21,978 nt of DNA from Nitrososphaerota archaeon (GCA_030611185.1 JAUWQG010000007.1:1-21978); one strand, 5' to 3'. Positions 1 through 7,071 are shown, numbered from the stretch's first letter. The notes: generated from the letters alone by a model not told the origin. Made by a program: numbers and translations.

Positions 1-1416
1 GAACTTGCAAATCAAAATAAAGAATTACTGATTGCAGATCCAGAGATTCAAGAAAATCCAGAAAAATACTTTGATAGAGTTATTGAAATTAATCTTTCAA
101 CACTAGAACCTCACATTGTTGGTCCACACACTCCAGATTTGGCTAGAAAAATTTCTGATTTGTCAGAAGATGTCAAATCTAATGATTACGTAGATCCAAT
201 ATCTGTGGCTCTAATTGGTAGTTGTACTAATTCATCATATGAAGACATGTCAAGAGTTGCAAGTCTAGCAGAACAAGCAAAATCAAAAGGCATCAAATCC
301 AAAATTCCATTACTAATTACTCCTGGTTCTGAGCAAATTAGAGGTACAATTGAGAGAGATGGTCAAATGAAATCATTAAAAGAAATTGGAGCAACTGTAT
401 TGGCAAATGCTTGCGGTCCTTGTATTGGTCAATGGAGTAGACCTGAATTAGAAAATGATGAAAAAAATACAATTGTCACAACCTTTAACCGAAATTTTCC
501 AGGAAGAAATGACGGTCATAGAAATACTCTTAATTTTATTGGAAGTCCAGAAATGATTATTGCACTTGCTTTAGGTGGAAGACTGTCTTTCAATCCAATG
601 AAAGATGAATTAACTGCAGCAGATGGGTCAAAATTCAAATTGGATCCTCCTAAATCTGCACCTGAAGTCCCAAAAGATGGTTTTATGAGACCTGATGGAA
701 TTTTCATAGCTCCCCCAAAAGTTTCTGAGGGTCTTGAAGTAATCATTGATCCAAATAGTAAACGTCTCCAACGTTTAGAACCATTTGATAAATGGGATGG
801 AAATGACTTTGAAGAAATCCCAATTATGGTTAAAGCTAAAGGAAAGTGCACAACTGACCATATCTCTCCGGCAGGAGCTTGGCTTTCTTTACGAGGTCAT
901 TTAGTTAATCTTAGTGATAACATGCTTTTGGGGGCTGTCAATGCTTACAATGATGAAGTAGGAAAAGGAAAAAATTTCTTAAACAATCAAAACGAATCTT
1001 TCTCAAGCATTGCAAGACAATACAAAGAAAAAGGAATGAGGTGGGTAATTGTCGGTGATGCTAATTATGGCGAAGGAAGCAGTAGAGAACATGCAGCTAT
1101 GTCTCCTAGATTTTTGGGATGCGCAGCTGTAATCACAAAAAGTCTTGCTAGAATTCATGAAACCAACCTCAAAAAACAAGGAATCTTGGCACTAACCTTT
1201 AGCAATTCTGATGATTATGATAAAATTCAAGAAGATGATAAAATCAGCCTTGTAGAGTTAAACGCCATTACCCCACAAAAACCCATAAAATGTATTCTTA
1301 CTCATAGCGATGGAAACAACGAAGAAATCATGCTAAATCATTCTTACAACCAATCTCAAATAGAATGGTTCAAAGCTGGTTCGGCTCTTAATGTTTTGAG
1401 AAACAAAAAACAATAA
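1..1416 (+). CDS. acn: Aconitate hydratase, 3' part (5' end outside window)
   Basis: Aconitase interconverts citrate and isocitrate in the cytoplasm. In this organism type it would serve a partial TCA cycle that feeds biosynthesis. The frame is open from base 1, so the gene starts upstream; 471 residues are visible of a family that usually has about 650-900. Seen: the first 4Fe-4S cysteine in IGSCTNS (Cys codon at 223), the other two in ACGPC (Cys codons at 412 and 421), then after a linker the swivel domain with the substrate-binding motif GEGSSREHAA near 1072-1100. The order (cluster domain, linker, swivel) is that of AcnA/mitochondrial-type aconitase. A TTG at 139 can be read as a start, but that would drop conserved upstream coding sequence and I do not accept it. 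All cluster ligands and the swivel serine are present, so the visible part looks functional. Confidence 0.95.
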   Translation, partial: ELANQNKELLIADPEIQENPEKYFDRVIEINLSTLEPHIVGPHTPDLARKISDLSEDVKSNDYVDPISVALIGSCTNSSYEDMSRVASLAEQAKSKGIKSKIPLLITPGSEQIRGTIERDGQMKSLKEIGATVLANACGPCIGQWSRPELENDEKNTIVTTFNRNFPGRNDGHRNTLNFIGSPEMIIALALGGRLSFNPMKDELTAADGSKFKLDPPKSAPEVPKDGFMRPDGIFIAPPKVSEGLEVIIDPNSKRLQRLEPFDKWDGNDFEEIPIMVKAKGKCTTDHISPAGAWLSLRGHLVNLSDNMLLGAVNAYNDEVGKGKNFLNNQNESFSSIARQYKEKGMRWVIVGDANYGEGSSREHAAMSPRFLGCAAVITKSLARIHETNLKKQGILALTFSNSDDYDKIQEDDKISLVELNAITPQKPIKCILTHSDGNNEEIMLNHSYNQSQIEWFKAGSALNVLRNKKQ

Positions 1417-1422
1417 AATTTC

Positions 1423-1442
1423 ACCCTGGATTGGACCAAGGT
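1423..1442 (+). terminator. Possible terminator hairpin after aconitase
   Basis: Seven nucleotides after the aconitase stop, ACCCTGG and CCAAGGT can pair (six of seven positions, one C/A mismatch) around a six-base loop. T-rich stretches follow from about 1455 to 1493, including TTTTTT near 1487. Archaeal termination depends mainly on T-tracts, so the T-rich stretch may matter more than the hairpin. Confidence 0.35.
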
Positions 1443-1529
1443 AAAATAAAGGATTTATCAATTTTAATTTTATTTATAAAAAACATTTTTTCTTAAGATG
1501 AGGTATTTATGCTAATTAGAACAAATCAT

Positions 1530-1542
1530 ACGTACTTTACTT
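1530..1542 (+). promoter_or_regulatory. 13-bp upstream element before the stress protein gene
   Basis: ACGTACTTTACTT ends 37 nt before the TTG start at 1580. The same 13 bases, on the other strand, occur at 4362-4374, also exactly 37 nt before the ureohydrolase ATG. A TATA-like stretch (TTTATTATTAAA, 1549-1560) follows, about 20-31 nt before the start. The element therefore sits just upstream of box A, where an activator or an extended B-recognition element would be. The identity and equal spacing are seen directly; the regulatory role is inferred. Confidence 0.6.
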
Positions 1543-1579
1543 AGAAGGTTTATTATTAAAAGAATACATCCATATTTTA

Positions 1580-2005
1580 TTGAGCAGTCAAAAAACCCCC
1601 AAAATTTTAGTTGCTATAGATATTAACACATTTTCAGATAAAGGACTGAAAGCAGCCATCAAATTTGCAAAATTCATGAACGCAGAAATTACAGGAGTAA
1701 ACGTGGTTGAAGTTCGTGCAACTTTAGCATCGACTGTCATAAATTACAAGAAGTTTTTAACAGGAAAAGCCGAAAAATTTCTAGATTCCATAAATAAAAA
1801 ATGTGAAAAAGAAGGAGTGAAATTCAATTCAAAGATACTTTATGGTTCACCTTCGACAGAAATTTCAAAATTTGCTGATCAGAAAAAATTTGACTTGATA
1901 GTTATAGGTGCACGGGGGTTAACCGGATTAAAAAGTGCTATTATGGGAAGTACCTCAAATGGTATTGTACACAAATCAAAAACGTCTGTTCTTGTAATAA
2001 AGTAG
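1580..2005 (+). CDS. Universal stress protein (UspA family), ATP-binding type
   Basis: 141-residue single-domain cytoplasmic Usp protein. The N-terminus (KILVAIDINTFSDKGLKAA) is the first beta strand and helix of the fold. The C-terminal GARGLTGLKSAIMGSTSNGIV matches the nucleotide-binding pattern G-x2-G-x9-G-S/T, so this copy probably binds ATP, and it ends in the usual strand (TSVLVIK). The TTG start is chosen because the protein then begins at the normal Usp edge, box A lies about 20-31 nt upstream with almost no leader, and the 13-bp element at 1530 has the same spacing to this start as in the ureohydrolase promoter. It faces the ureohydrolase operon convergently, with a hairpin between them. 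Its client process is unknown; the shared promoter element suggests co-regulation with the ureohydrolase operon. Confidence 0.88.
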   Translation: MSSQKTPKILVAIDINTFSDKGLKAAIKFAKFMNAEITGVNVVEVRATLASTVINYKKFLTGKAEKFLDSINKKCEKEGVKFNSKILYGSPSTEISKFADQKKFDLIVIGARGLTGLKSAIMGSTSNGIVHKSKTSVLVIK

Positions 2006-2025
2006 CTCGCTATCTTTGCTTGCCT

Positions 2026-2051
2026 CCAATTTTAGGATGTAAAAAAATTGG
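2026..2051. terminator. Hairpin between convergent genes
   Basis: CCAATTTT (2026-2033) and AAAATTGG (2044-2051) are perfect inverted arms of 8 bp with a 10-base spacer. They lie between the stop codons of the stress protein (2005) and the nickel permease (2052). The A/T-rich arms give a U-tract in either direction, which suits a bidirectional terminator. Confidence 0.5.
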
Positions 2052-2801
2052 TCAGTTTAAACCAAAATTAGAAACATTTGAAATCATATTATAGACAATA
2101 AAGATTCCAACACCAAATGCAACTGCAGCTATTATGTATCTAAGATAAATTGTCATTTTGCTGATGTTTGATATCAAAGCAAAGGGAATTCCTAATAGTC
2201 CACTTATTGTAGACATTCCAATAATACTTCCTATTCCAAATAAAGTTAGAAAGAACAATACTGATTCAAAGCTGTTTAGGGAAGATGTAGCTAATATCAC
2301 TACACTTCCACTTCCAGCTAAACCGTGGATACATCCGATTAGATATGATTTATGGTTGTGTTTATGACCACCATCATGGGTATGAGGGTGAGTGTGAATC
2401 TCATCTCCATGTTGGTGAGGGTGGACGTGGTTTAGTTTTAAAATATTTTTGTTTAAAATAGTTACAACAGCTAATGATATCAACATTAATCCAACAATCA
2501 ATTCAGCCCCCAGAAAGAAAACAGATGAAATGCTTAAAGAAAAACCTGCTATGAGTAACCCGACAAATAATATGCTTGAGGTATGACCCATACCCCAAAA
2601 CATTCCACGCAAAGAAGACCTAATTGAAATTTTTTTTAAGTTTGTTTGTTTGCTGAAATTTGAATTTTTTTTATTCAATAATTGAGTTGATATTGCACTA
2701 ATATGATCAGGTTCAAATGCATGGATCAAACCCATCAATAAACCAAATCCCACAATCAAATATGGATTTGTAAATTGAATGAATTCTAAAATCTCAAACA
2801 A
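2052..2801 (-). CDS. NicO/UreH-type nickel (cobalt) permease
   Basis: 249-residue membrane protein, third gene of the leftward ureohydrolase operon. Residues 27-33 (HAFEPDH) match the HX4DH metal signature of NiCoT/UreH-type nickel permeases, within the first membrane helix (about 14-34). A second conserved patch is GMGHTSS (70-76). Hydrophobic segments at about 75-120 and 152-245 make roughly six helices. Between them a loop at 125-150 carries 11 histidines, mostly in H-x-H pairs, a likely metal-collecting loop. The start is TTG, 23 nt after the preceding stop, with GGTAG upstream as a weak ribosome-binding site; no ATG fits. Homologues named UreH lie in bacterial urease operons, but that UreH is unrelated to UreD. 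Here it sits with a ureohydrolase, about 11 kb from urease, so it could serve either enzyme. Nickel is favoured over cobalt by context only. Confidence 0.85.
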   Translation of the reverse strand: MFEILEFIQFTNPYLIVGFGLLMGLIHAFEPDHISAISTQLLNKKNSNFSKQTNLKKISIRSSLRGMFWGMGHTSSILFVGLLIAGFSLSISSVFFLGAELIVGLMLISLAVVTILNKNILKLNHVHPHQHGDEIHTHPHTHDGGHKHNHKSYLIGCIHGLAGSGSVVILATSSLNSFESVLFFLTLFGIGSIIGMSTISGLLGIPFALISNISKMTIYLRYIIAAVAFGVGIFIVYNMISNVSNFGLN

Positions 2802-2824
2802 AAATTTTCACTACCCAATTTTGT

Positions 2825-3208
2825 TTAATGTAAATTCCTAAGGACAGATTCAGATGGAATAGGAGATTCAATTATAATTTCTTTATCGGTGAAAAAATCT
2901 GTCGTTACTAAAAATGTTAATTTTCTTAATAATTCCGGAACTCCAATTAAGACTTGGTGTGATAAAAGAAGTTGAGATATATTTTTTTGAATATAGTTGA
3001 TTGATTTTTTTTCATTTAAGGAAACAACAATAAATCCGGCAAACAGAGCAAGAGTCTCATTAATGTTTAGTTTTAGGTTTCTGGAAATTTTATTTTTCAT
3101 TATATCCATAGAGTCAAAGAAAATAAATTCATTAGATTTTTCATAATCAAAAACTTTCGTAAAAGGTCTATTGTCATCTTCACCCTTCACGTGAATTATG
3201 ATTTTCAT
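2825..3208 (-). CDS. UreA-like protein (divergent urease gamma-subunit homologue)
   Basis: 127-residue protein whose ATG directly follows the TAG of the ureohydrolase (no intervening base), so the two are probably translationally coupled. From RNLKLN (near residue 45) it aligns without gaps to the UreA of this window over 60 positions, with 16 identities by my count. These include RxLKLNxxE, an Ile, QxL, VLxGVxEL and Thr; after one inserted residue the closing K...I..PI pattern also matches. It differs by a roughly 20-residue N-terminal strand-rich extension (MKIIIHVKGEDD) and about 10 extra C-terminal residues. It lacks UreA's GARDG and DGT turns. UreA has no nickel ligands, so this is more likely a structural or scaffold subunit than an enzyme. 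What it binds (ureohydrolase, urease, or a maturation factor) is unknown. The homology claim rests on my manual alignment. Confidence 0.72.
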   Translation of the reverse strand: MKIIIHVKGEDDNRPFTKVFDYEKSNEFIFFDSMDIMKNKISRNLKLNINETLALFAGFIVVSLNEKKSINYIQKNISQLLLSHQVLIGVPELLRKLTFLVTTDFFTDKEIIIESPIPSESVLRNLH

Positions 3209-4324
3209 CTAGTCTCTTTTTGGAATTTTTGAACCAGGATTTCCAAAATTATAGGTATGTCCGGTTCCTTTATAGTCATGAGGTCTAACGGGATCTCCTC
3301 CTTCCAAACCTCTTTTTGTTAATGATAATCCAGCTAAAAGTTCGATAACTAATCTTTGACCCAATCCAGAAGTTATACCGCCATTGTAAGAGCTGTTATC
3401 ACTTACATCATAAGCTGGAGCAATTTCTACCAAATCCATTGCAAATCTGTCAGGATCAAATGATTTTGAAAGTAAACGGATCATCCTTATTCCTTCTCTT
3501 GAGGTAAGACCATTTGGTTCAGGTTCACCAGTTCCTGGGGCATATGACGGATCAAATGAATCAATGTCCCAACTAAGATAAACAGCGTCGGTTCCATCAT
3601 TCGCTCTATCTGCTATCTCTTTTGCAATCAAATCAATTCCTAATTCTTCTACATCAAGCATGGTAAACCATTGGAAATCCTGATCAGACATCCATTTGTA
3701 CAAATCTCGCCCTGGCCAATATCCCCTTGGACCAACTAAGGAATAGTTTTTTCCTTTTAAACAACCCATTTCCATAATTCGTCTAATGTGTGCCCCATGA
3801 TCATATTTGTATCCAGTTAATCCTTGTGGTGCACAATCAGCATGTGTATCAAAATGAATCATTCCAATGTTTTTGTATTTTTTAGCAAAGGCTCTTACAT
3901 TTGCATAAGTAATTGAATGATCTCCTCCTAACATTACAGGAATACCGTCTGCCTCTAGTACTTCTTTGACTTTAAGAGTCATAAGTTGGTGAGATCGTAT
4001 TACATCACCAGGAGAAACATGAACATCGCCGTAATCTACTGTTCTAAAAGTTCCAAATGGGTCAGCACCAGTCTCGATATTGAACCTTTCAAATGGAGGA
4101 GATGGAATAGTTGAAGCTGCTCGAATTGCTCTAGGTCCATATCTTGCTCCTGGACGAATAGTGGTTCCAAAATCAAAAGGTTCACCAATTATTGCCACGT
4201 CTGGTTTTACTTCAAGAAGTTCTTTATGGGATTTAATCCAGGGAAGGTGCAAAAAAGTATTGATACCTACAAATGGTGCAACATCTGCACCATTGAAATC
4301 CTCTCCATAAAATTCGGCACCCAT
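3209..4324 (-). CDS. Ureohydrolase family enzyme (agmatinase-like; possible guanidinase)
   Basis: 371-residue arginase/agmatinase-fold enzyme, which hydrolyses a guanidino group to release urea. All metal ligands are visible: GGDHS (His136), DTHAD (Asp159, His161, Asp163) and SWDIDSFDP (Asp253, Asp255). DHG (His177) corresponds to the substrate-loop histidine of agmatinases. The usual GTGxPxxGGL is GTGEPEPNGL here, with Asn271 for Gly. A long N-terminal segment and the GPRGYWPG patch (198-205) resemble the longer subgroup that includes Ni-dependent guanidine hydrolases and guanidinobutyrase/proclavaminate-type enzymes rather than short SpeB. It is first in an operon with a UreA-like protein and a nickel permease. 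A TATA-like stretch lies about 18-28 nt before the ATG and the 13-bp element at 4362 just upstream. Urea formed here would feed the urease. The fold is certain; the substrate (agmatine, guanidine, guanidinobutyrate, arginine) is not. Confidence 0.9.
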   Translation of the reverse strand: MGAEFYGEDFNGADVAPFVGINTFLHLPWIKSHKELLEVKPDVAIIGEPFDFGTTIRPGARYGPRAIRAASTIPSPPFERFNIETGADPFGTFRTVDYGDVHVSPGDVIRSHQLMTLKVKEVLEADGIPVMLGGDHSITYANVRAFAKKYKNIGMIHFDTHADCAPQGLTGYKYDHGAHIRRIMEMGCLKGKNYSLVGPRGYWPGRDLYKWMSDQDFQWFTMLDVEELGIDLIAKEIADRANDGTDAVYLSWDIDSFDPSYAPGTGEPEPNGLTSREGIRMIRLLSKSFDPDRFAMDLVEIAPAYDVSDNSSYNGGITSGLGQRLVIELLAGLSLTKRGLEGGDPVRPHDYKGTGHTYNFGNPGSKIPKRD

Positions 4325-4361
4325 TTAACTCTGTTAAGCAAATTAAATAATTAAGTATTTC

Positions 4362-4374
4362 AAGTAAAGTACGT
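4362..4374 (-). promoter_or_regulatory. 13-bp upstream element before the ureohydrolase operon
   Basis: On the minus strand this reads ACGTACTTTACTT, ending 37 nt before the ureohydrolase ATG. A box A-like stretch (TTAATTATTTAATT) lies between the element and the start. Sequence and spacing are identical to the element at 1530-1542, which implies a shared regulator or an unusual core promoter element. Confidence 0.6.
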
Positions 4375-4467
4375 TTCTTTTTTTACTAATAAACAATCAA
4401 AAAAAACCAAATTTAACGCAATATGCGCTTTAACATTAAAAAACAGTATCCGTATTAAGATATCTGC

Positions 4468-5703
4468 ATGTTAAAAAATTCAAAAAATGCATGGTATTAT
4501 TTTAATCAGGGTTTAACGGCTGTTTACTACAAAGAATTTAAAAAGGCTGTTTCAAAATTTAACAAAGCTAGCTCTATAGAACCTGAAAATATTGTCATAC
4601 AACTTCATAAAGGCATAACATTGCATAAGATAGGATATTACCAAAAAGCAATAATTTGTTTTGATCAAGTTCTTTCAATAGATCCAAAAAATCTAGATGC
4701 TTTGTATAACAAAGGCTTTGCTCTGCAAAAAATTGAAAAATATGATGATGCCATCTCATTTTTTAAAAAATCTCTGGAGGTTGATTCAAACTATTTAGAT
4801 TCTTTAACATCAATCGGATTATGTTTGAGTAATTTAGAACGCAACAATGAAGCCTTAAAAATCACTGATCAAGTTTTATTAAATGATCCAAAACATTCAG
4901 CAGCCCTTTACAACAAAAGTCTAATTTTGGGCAGATTGGAGAGAAGTTCAGAGGCAGTATCACTCTTAAAAAAAGCCATTGATGAGGATTCTAGAAAATC
5001 AAATATTTTATTCGAAAAAGGTCAAAAACTTACAAAGCAGAAAAAACATGAGGAGGCAATAAAATTCTATACTAATGCACTTGAGATAGATAAAAAAAAC
5101 ACTCGAGCACTTGTGGCGAAGGGCTGGACTCTTGATTTTGCGGGATTTGGGAATAAAGATATTTTTGAATTTTATGACAAGGCAATAGAAATTGATCCAC
5201 ATTGTACTGATGCCTTTTTAAATAAAGGACTGGTTTTGGATAAAACAGGCCTATACAAAAAGGCCATAGAATGTTTTGACAAAATTTTAGAATATAGTCC
5301 AAATAATGTTAGAGCACTTTACAGTAAAGGAGTATCTCTTTCTTCACTGAAAAAGTTTGGAGAAGCAAGGTTCTATTGTGAATGTGCAATAGAGATTGAT
5401 CCTAAGAATATTCTTGCTTTATGTAGTATGGTCTGGCTTCTAGAACATTCCAAAAAATACACTGAGGCCATAATTTATTGTGAAAAAGCTCTAAGAATAG
5501 ACCCTGATTATGTATATGCCATAAGCTATAAAGGTAAATTACTTTTGTCATTAAAAAAATATGAAGAATCTATAAAATGGTATGTCAAAGCGATAAAACT
5601 TGATCCTGATAATCAAACTGCAATTTATCACAAAAATAAAGCTGAGGTTGAGATAGAAAAAATGAAAAAAGATTCTTTATTAAAAAAACTTTCAAAATTA
5701 TGA
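4468..5703 (+). CDS. TPR repeat protein
   Basis: 411 residues made almost wholly of tetratricopeptide repeats. I count eleven 34-residue units in phase from residue 8 to 382 (the seventh, 212-246, has one extra residue) and a partial twelfth to the end. The usual small and hydrophobic positions are clear, for example ALYNKGFALQKIEKYDDAI and the closing DPKN or DPDN. No signal peptide or membrane helix is seen, so it is cytoplasmic. Such arrays form a superhelical scaffold for protein-protein contacts; no enzymatic domain is present and the partner cannot be read from sequence. It diverges from the ureohydrolase operon across 143 bp. Its own box A candidate is near 4431-4441 (CATTAAAAAAC). The short dyad CGCA-ATA-TGCG near 4419-4429 may be regulatory but is weak. 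Confidence 0.9.
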   Translation: MLKNSKNAWYYFNQGLTAVYYKEFKKAVSKFNKASSIEPENIVIQLHKGITLHKIGYYQKAIICFDQVLSIDPKNLDALYNKGFALQKIEKYDDAISFFKKSLEVDSNYLDSLTSIGLCLSNLERNNEALKITDQVLLNDPKHSAALYNKSLILGRLERSSEAVSLLKKAIDEDSRKSNILFEKGQKLTKQKKHEEAIKFYTNALEIDKKNTRALVAKGWTLDFAGFGNKDIFEFYDKAIEIDPHCTDAFLNKGLVLDKTGLYKKAIECFDKILEYSPNNVRALYSKGVSLSSLKKFGEARFYCECAIEIDPKNILALCSMVWLLEHSKKYTEAIIYCEKALRIDPDYVYAISYKGKLLLSLKKYEESIKWYVKAIKLDPDNQTAIYHKNKAEVEIEKMKKDSLLKKLSKL

Positions 5704-5776
5704 TATTCACAATATGAAAAAATTCATAAAAATTAAATTATAATATTTTTATATTTGTCCTACGTGAACTATAACA

Positions 5777-6028
5777 ATGGAAAAAGTAAGCACACCAGAA
5801 GATATCCAAAGAGAATCAAGTAGGGTGATTAATGCACTCTATGGAGCTGTTAGCGACTTTAGAGTCAATGAAACATTTGAAATTCCGGAAAAAGGTCCAA
5901 GAGAAGCATGGGATGTTCAAGTTAATTTCATGTTAGATTCTTTGAAGTATACTGTGGACCTTGTAATCCAAGAAAAAGATGGACAAGTAACAAACGCGCG
6001 GTTAATTGATACTATGACTCCTCTTTAA
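5777..6028 (+). CDS. Small conserved-looking acidic protein, unknown function
   Basis: 83 residues, soluble and acidic, with an amphipathic N-terminal helix (EDIQRESSRVINALYGAV), a proline/glycine turn, then strand-like stretches (WDVQVNFMLDSLKYTVDLVIQEKDGQVTNARLID). The pattern suggests a small alpha/beta domain. I do not recognise the family. Support for a real gene: ATG start, a strong box A (ATATTTTTATATTTG, about 5743-5757) centred near -27 with no leader, and balanced coding composition. It converges on the next gene with only 25 bp between stops, which are T-rich. Confidence 0.75.
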   Translation: MEKVSTPEDIQRESSRVINALYGAVSDFRVNETFEIPEKGPREAWDVQVNFMLDSLKYTVDLVIQEKDGQVTNARLIDTMTPL

Positions 6029-6053
6029 TTTTTTATATTTTTAAAAATTAAAA

Positions 6054-6566
6054 TTAAATTGTTAGTATCTCTTTGGATGCTTTTATTTTTCCAAACAATT
6101 CATTAATGTAATCATCGACAAATTTTTCAAAACTTAAACCCTCATGAGAAAACTCTTTCTGTCTTTGGTATTCTTTTTGGAGATATGTAAAATCTGATTC
6201 TTTTAAATTGATAGAACGATTACTAGCTTCATATTTTGATTCAAGTAAATTAACTATAAAATAACTAACAAATTTTGTGAAGCATTTGGCTCTATATTTT
6301 TTTTCATATTCTTCGCCTAATTTTTCTTGACTTTTCTCTAACCATTCTTGTATGTCTGATCTAATTGTAATGGTATTGTAGTGTCCAGTCAAATCTAATT
6401 TCATGTTATGAGATTCTACAGAGTAATACCCTTTCTTTACTTCATTCATCATCATTATCAATGTACTTGGGAGAAACATGCCAGGATAATTCTTATCGGT
6501 TATATCCTGTAATCTGTTTATGATTGATGGTTTCAAACCAACCGTAGCATACCCCTTACTTGGCAT
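6054..6566 (-). CDS. Ribbon-helix-helix-like putative DNA-binding protein
   Basis: 170 residues, no membrane segments. Residues 6-46 (a strand, YATVGLKPSI, then two helices) look like a ribbon-helix-helix unit. Residues 63-112 (YNTITIRSDIQEWLEKS and a following helix) and 118-160 (INLKESDFTYLQKEY and a helix) look like two further, more degenerate units of the same strand-helix-helix type. RHH proteins usually bind DNA as dimers through the strand, so a protein with internal repeats could act as a pseudo-dimer. No NikR-type metal-binding domain is visible, so I do not call it a nickel regulator. The ATG start is supported by TATAAA 22-27 nt upstream. Function is inferred from the fold pattern only. 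Confidence 0.6.
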   Translation of the reverse strand: MPSKGYATVGLKPSIINRLQDITDKNYPGMFLPSTLIMMMNEVKKGYYSVESHNMKLDLTGHYNTITIRSDIQEWLEKSQEKLGEEYEKKYRAKCFTKFVSYFIVNLLESKYEASNRSINLKESDFTYLQKEYQRQKEFSHEGLSFEKFVDDYINELFGKIKASKEILTI

Positions 6567-6587
6567 AGCAATTTACCGATTTAGTGG

Positions 6588-6593
6588 TTTATA
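6588..6593 (-). promoter_or_regulatory. TATA box of the RHH-like gene
   Basis: Minus-strand TATAAA lies 22-27 nt before the ATG at 6566. This fits a leaderless archaeal transcript and separates this gene from the small membrane protein gene upstream. Confidence 0.55.
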
Positions 6594-6611
6594 TCATTTC
6601 TATTCTTTACT

Positions 6612-6776
6612 TCATTTCTTCTTAATTTCTTTTATTAATCGGATGGCCACCCAAATAGATCCCATTGCCACGATTCCTATTCCCAGACCGGATAAAAAAG
6701 GATCAGAATCTCCAGATTGACTTAAACCAACACCCAAAATTATTAAGATAACTGCAAAGGCATATTGTTTGTCCAC
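6612..6776 (-). CDS. Small two-helix membrane protein (54 aa)
   Basis: A short frame starting with GTG at 6776 and ending with TGA at 6612-6614. It encodes 54 residues with two hydrophobic helices (AFAVILIILGVGL, about 6-18, and LGIGIVAMGSIWVAIRLI, about 31-48), a polar loop (SQSGDSDPF) between them and a basic end (KEIKKK). The basic tail suggests a cytoplasmic C-terminus. It lies 45 nt upstream of the RHH-like gene on the same strand. No in-frame ATG, GTG or TTG lies close upstream; TTTTTATGTA near -24 could be box A. I do not recognise a family. The alternating hydrophobic/polar design and clean ends support a real gene. Confidence 0.55.
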   Translation of the reverse strand: MDKQYAFAVILIILGVGLSQSGDSDPFLSGLGIGIVAMGSIWVAIRLIKEIKKK

Positions 6777-7037
6777 AGTTTTTCTCAGAGGATTACATAA
6801 AAAAGATTTTGAATTGAAACAAAAAATTTCGATAAGGTATTTATCATTTTTTTGAAAAGGTAAGAAATGATTAATTTAACTATATTTTCGGATAAAATCT
6901 GAAAAGATCTTAAAACAAAAAATATTAAATCTTATCATACGAAAATCATAATTTATTACAATTATGGTGATTTAATTATAATACATTAGTATTTTTAATG
7001 AAAATATTACAAAAATTTCCTCTAATAATGTATTATG

Positions 7038-7071
7038 CGTATTTTTTCTGTCAAAAAATCGTATTTTACTT
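7038..7071 (+). promoter_or_regulatory. Repeats and dyad upstream of the symporter
   Basis: CGTATTTT occurs at 7038-7045 and again at 7060-7067, 22 bp (about two helical turns) apart. Between and overlapping them is a perfect dyad, ATTTTTT / AAAAAAT (7041-7059, five-base spacer). The second repeat extends to CGTATTTTACTT (7060-7071), which matches 11 of 12 bases of the element before the ureohydrolase and stress protein genes. The block ends 13 bp before the TATA box, a plausible activator position. Confidence 0.4.

Noticed and set aside
139..141. TTG as a start codon of the aconitase frame
   Set aside because: The frame is open and coding-like back to base 1, so the gene is simply cut by the window edge.
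2052..2801. Naming the nickel permease UreD because UreH is sometimes a synonym
   Set aside because: The sequence is a membrane permease with HX4DH; the true UreD is at 13336-14259.
6520..6720. Plus-strand frame of 66 residues
   Set aside because: It is antisense to the RHH-like gene start and to the 54-residue membrane protein, both of which have better coding features.
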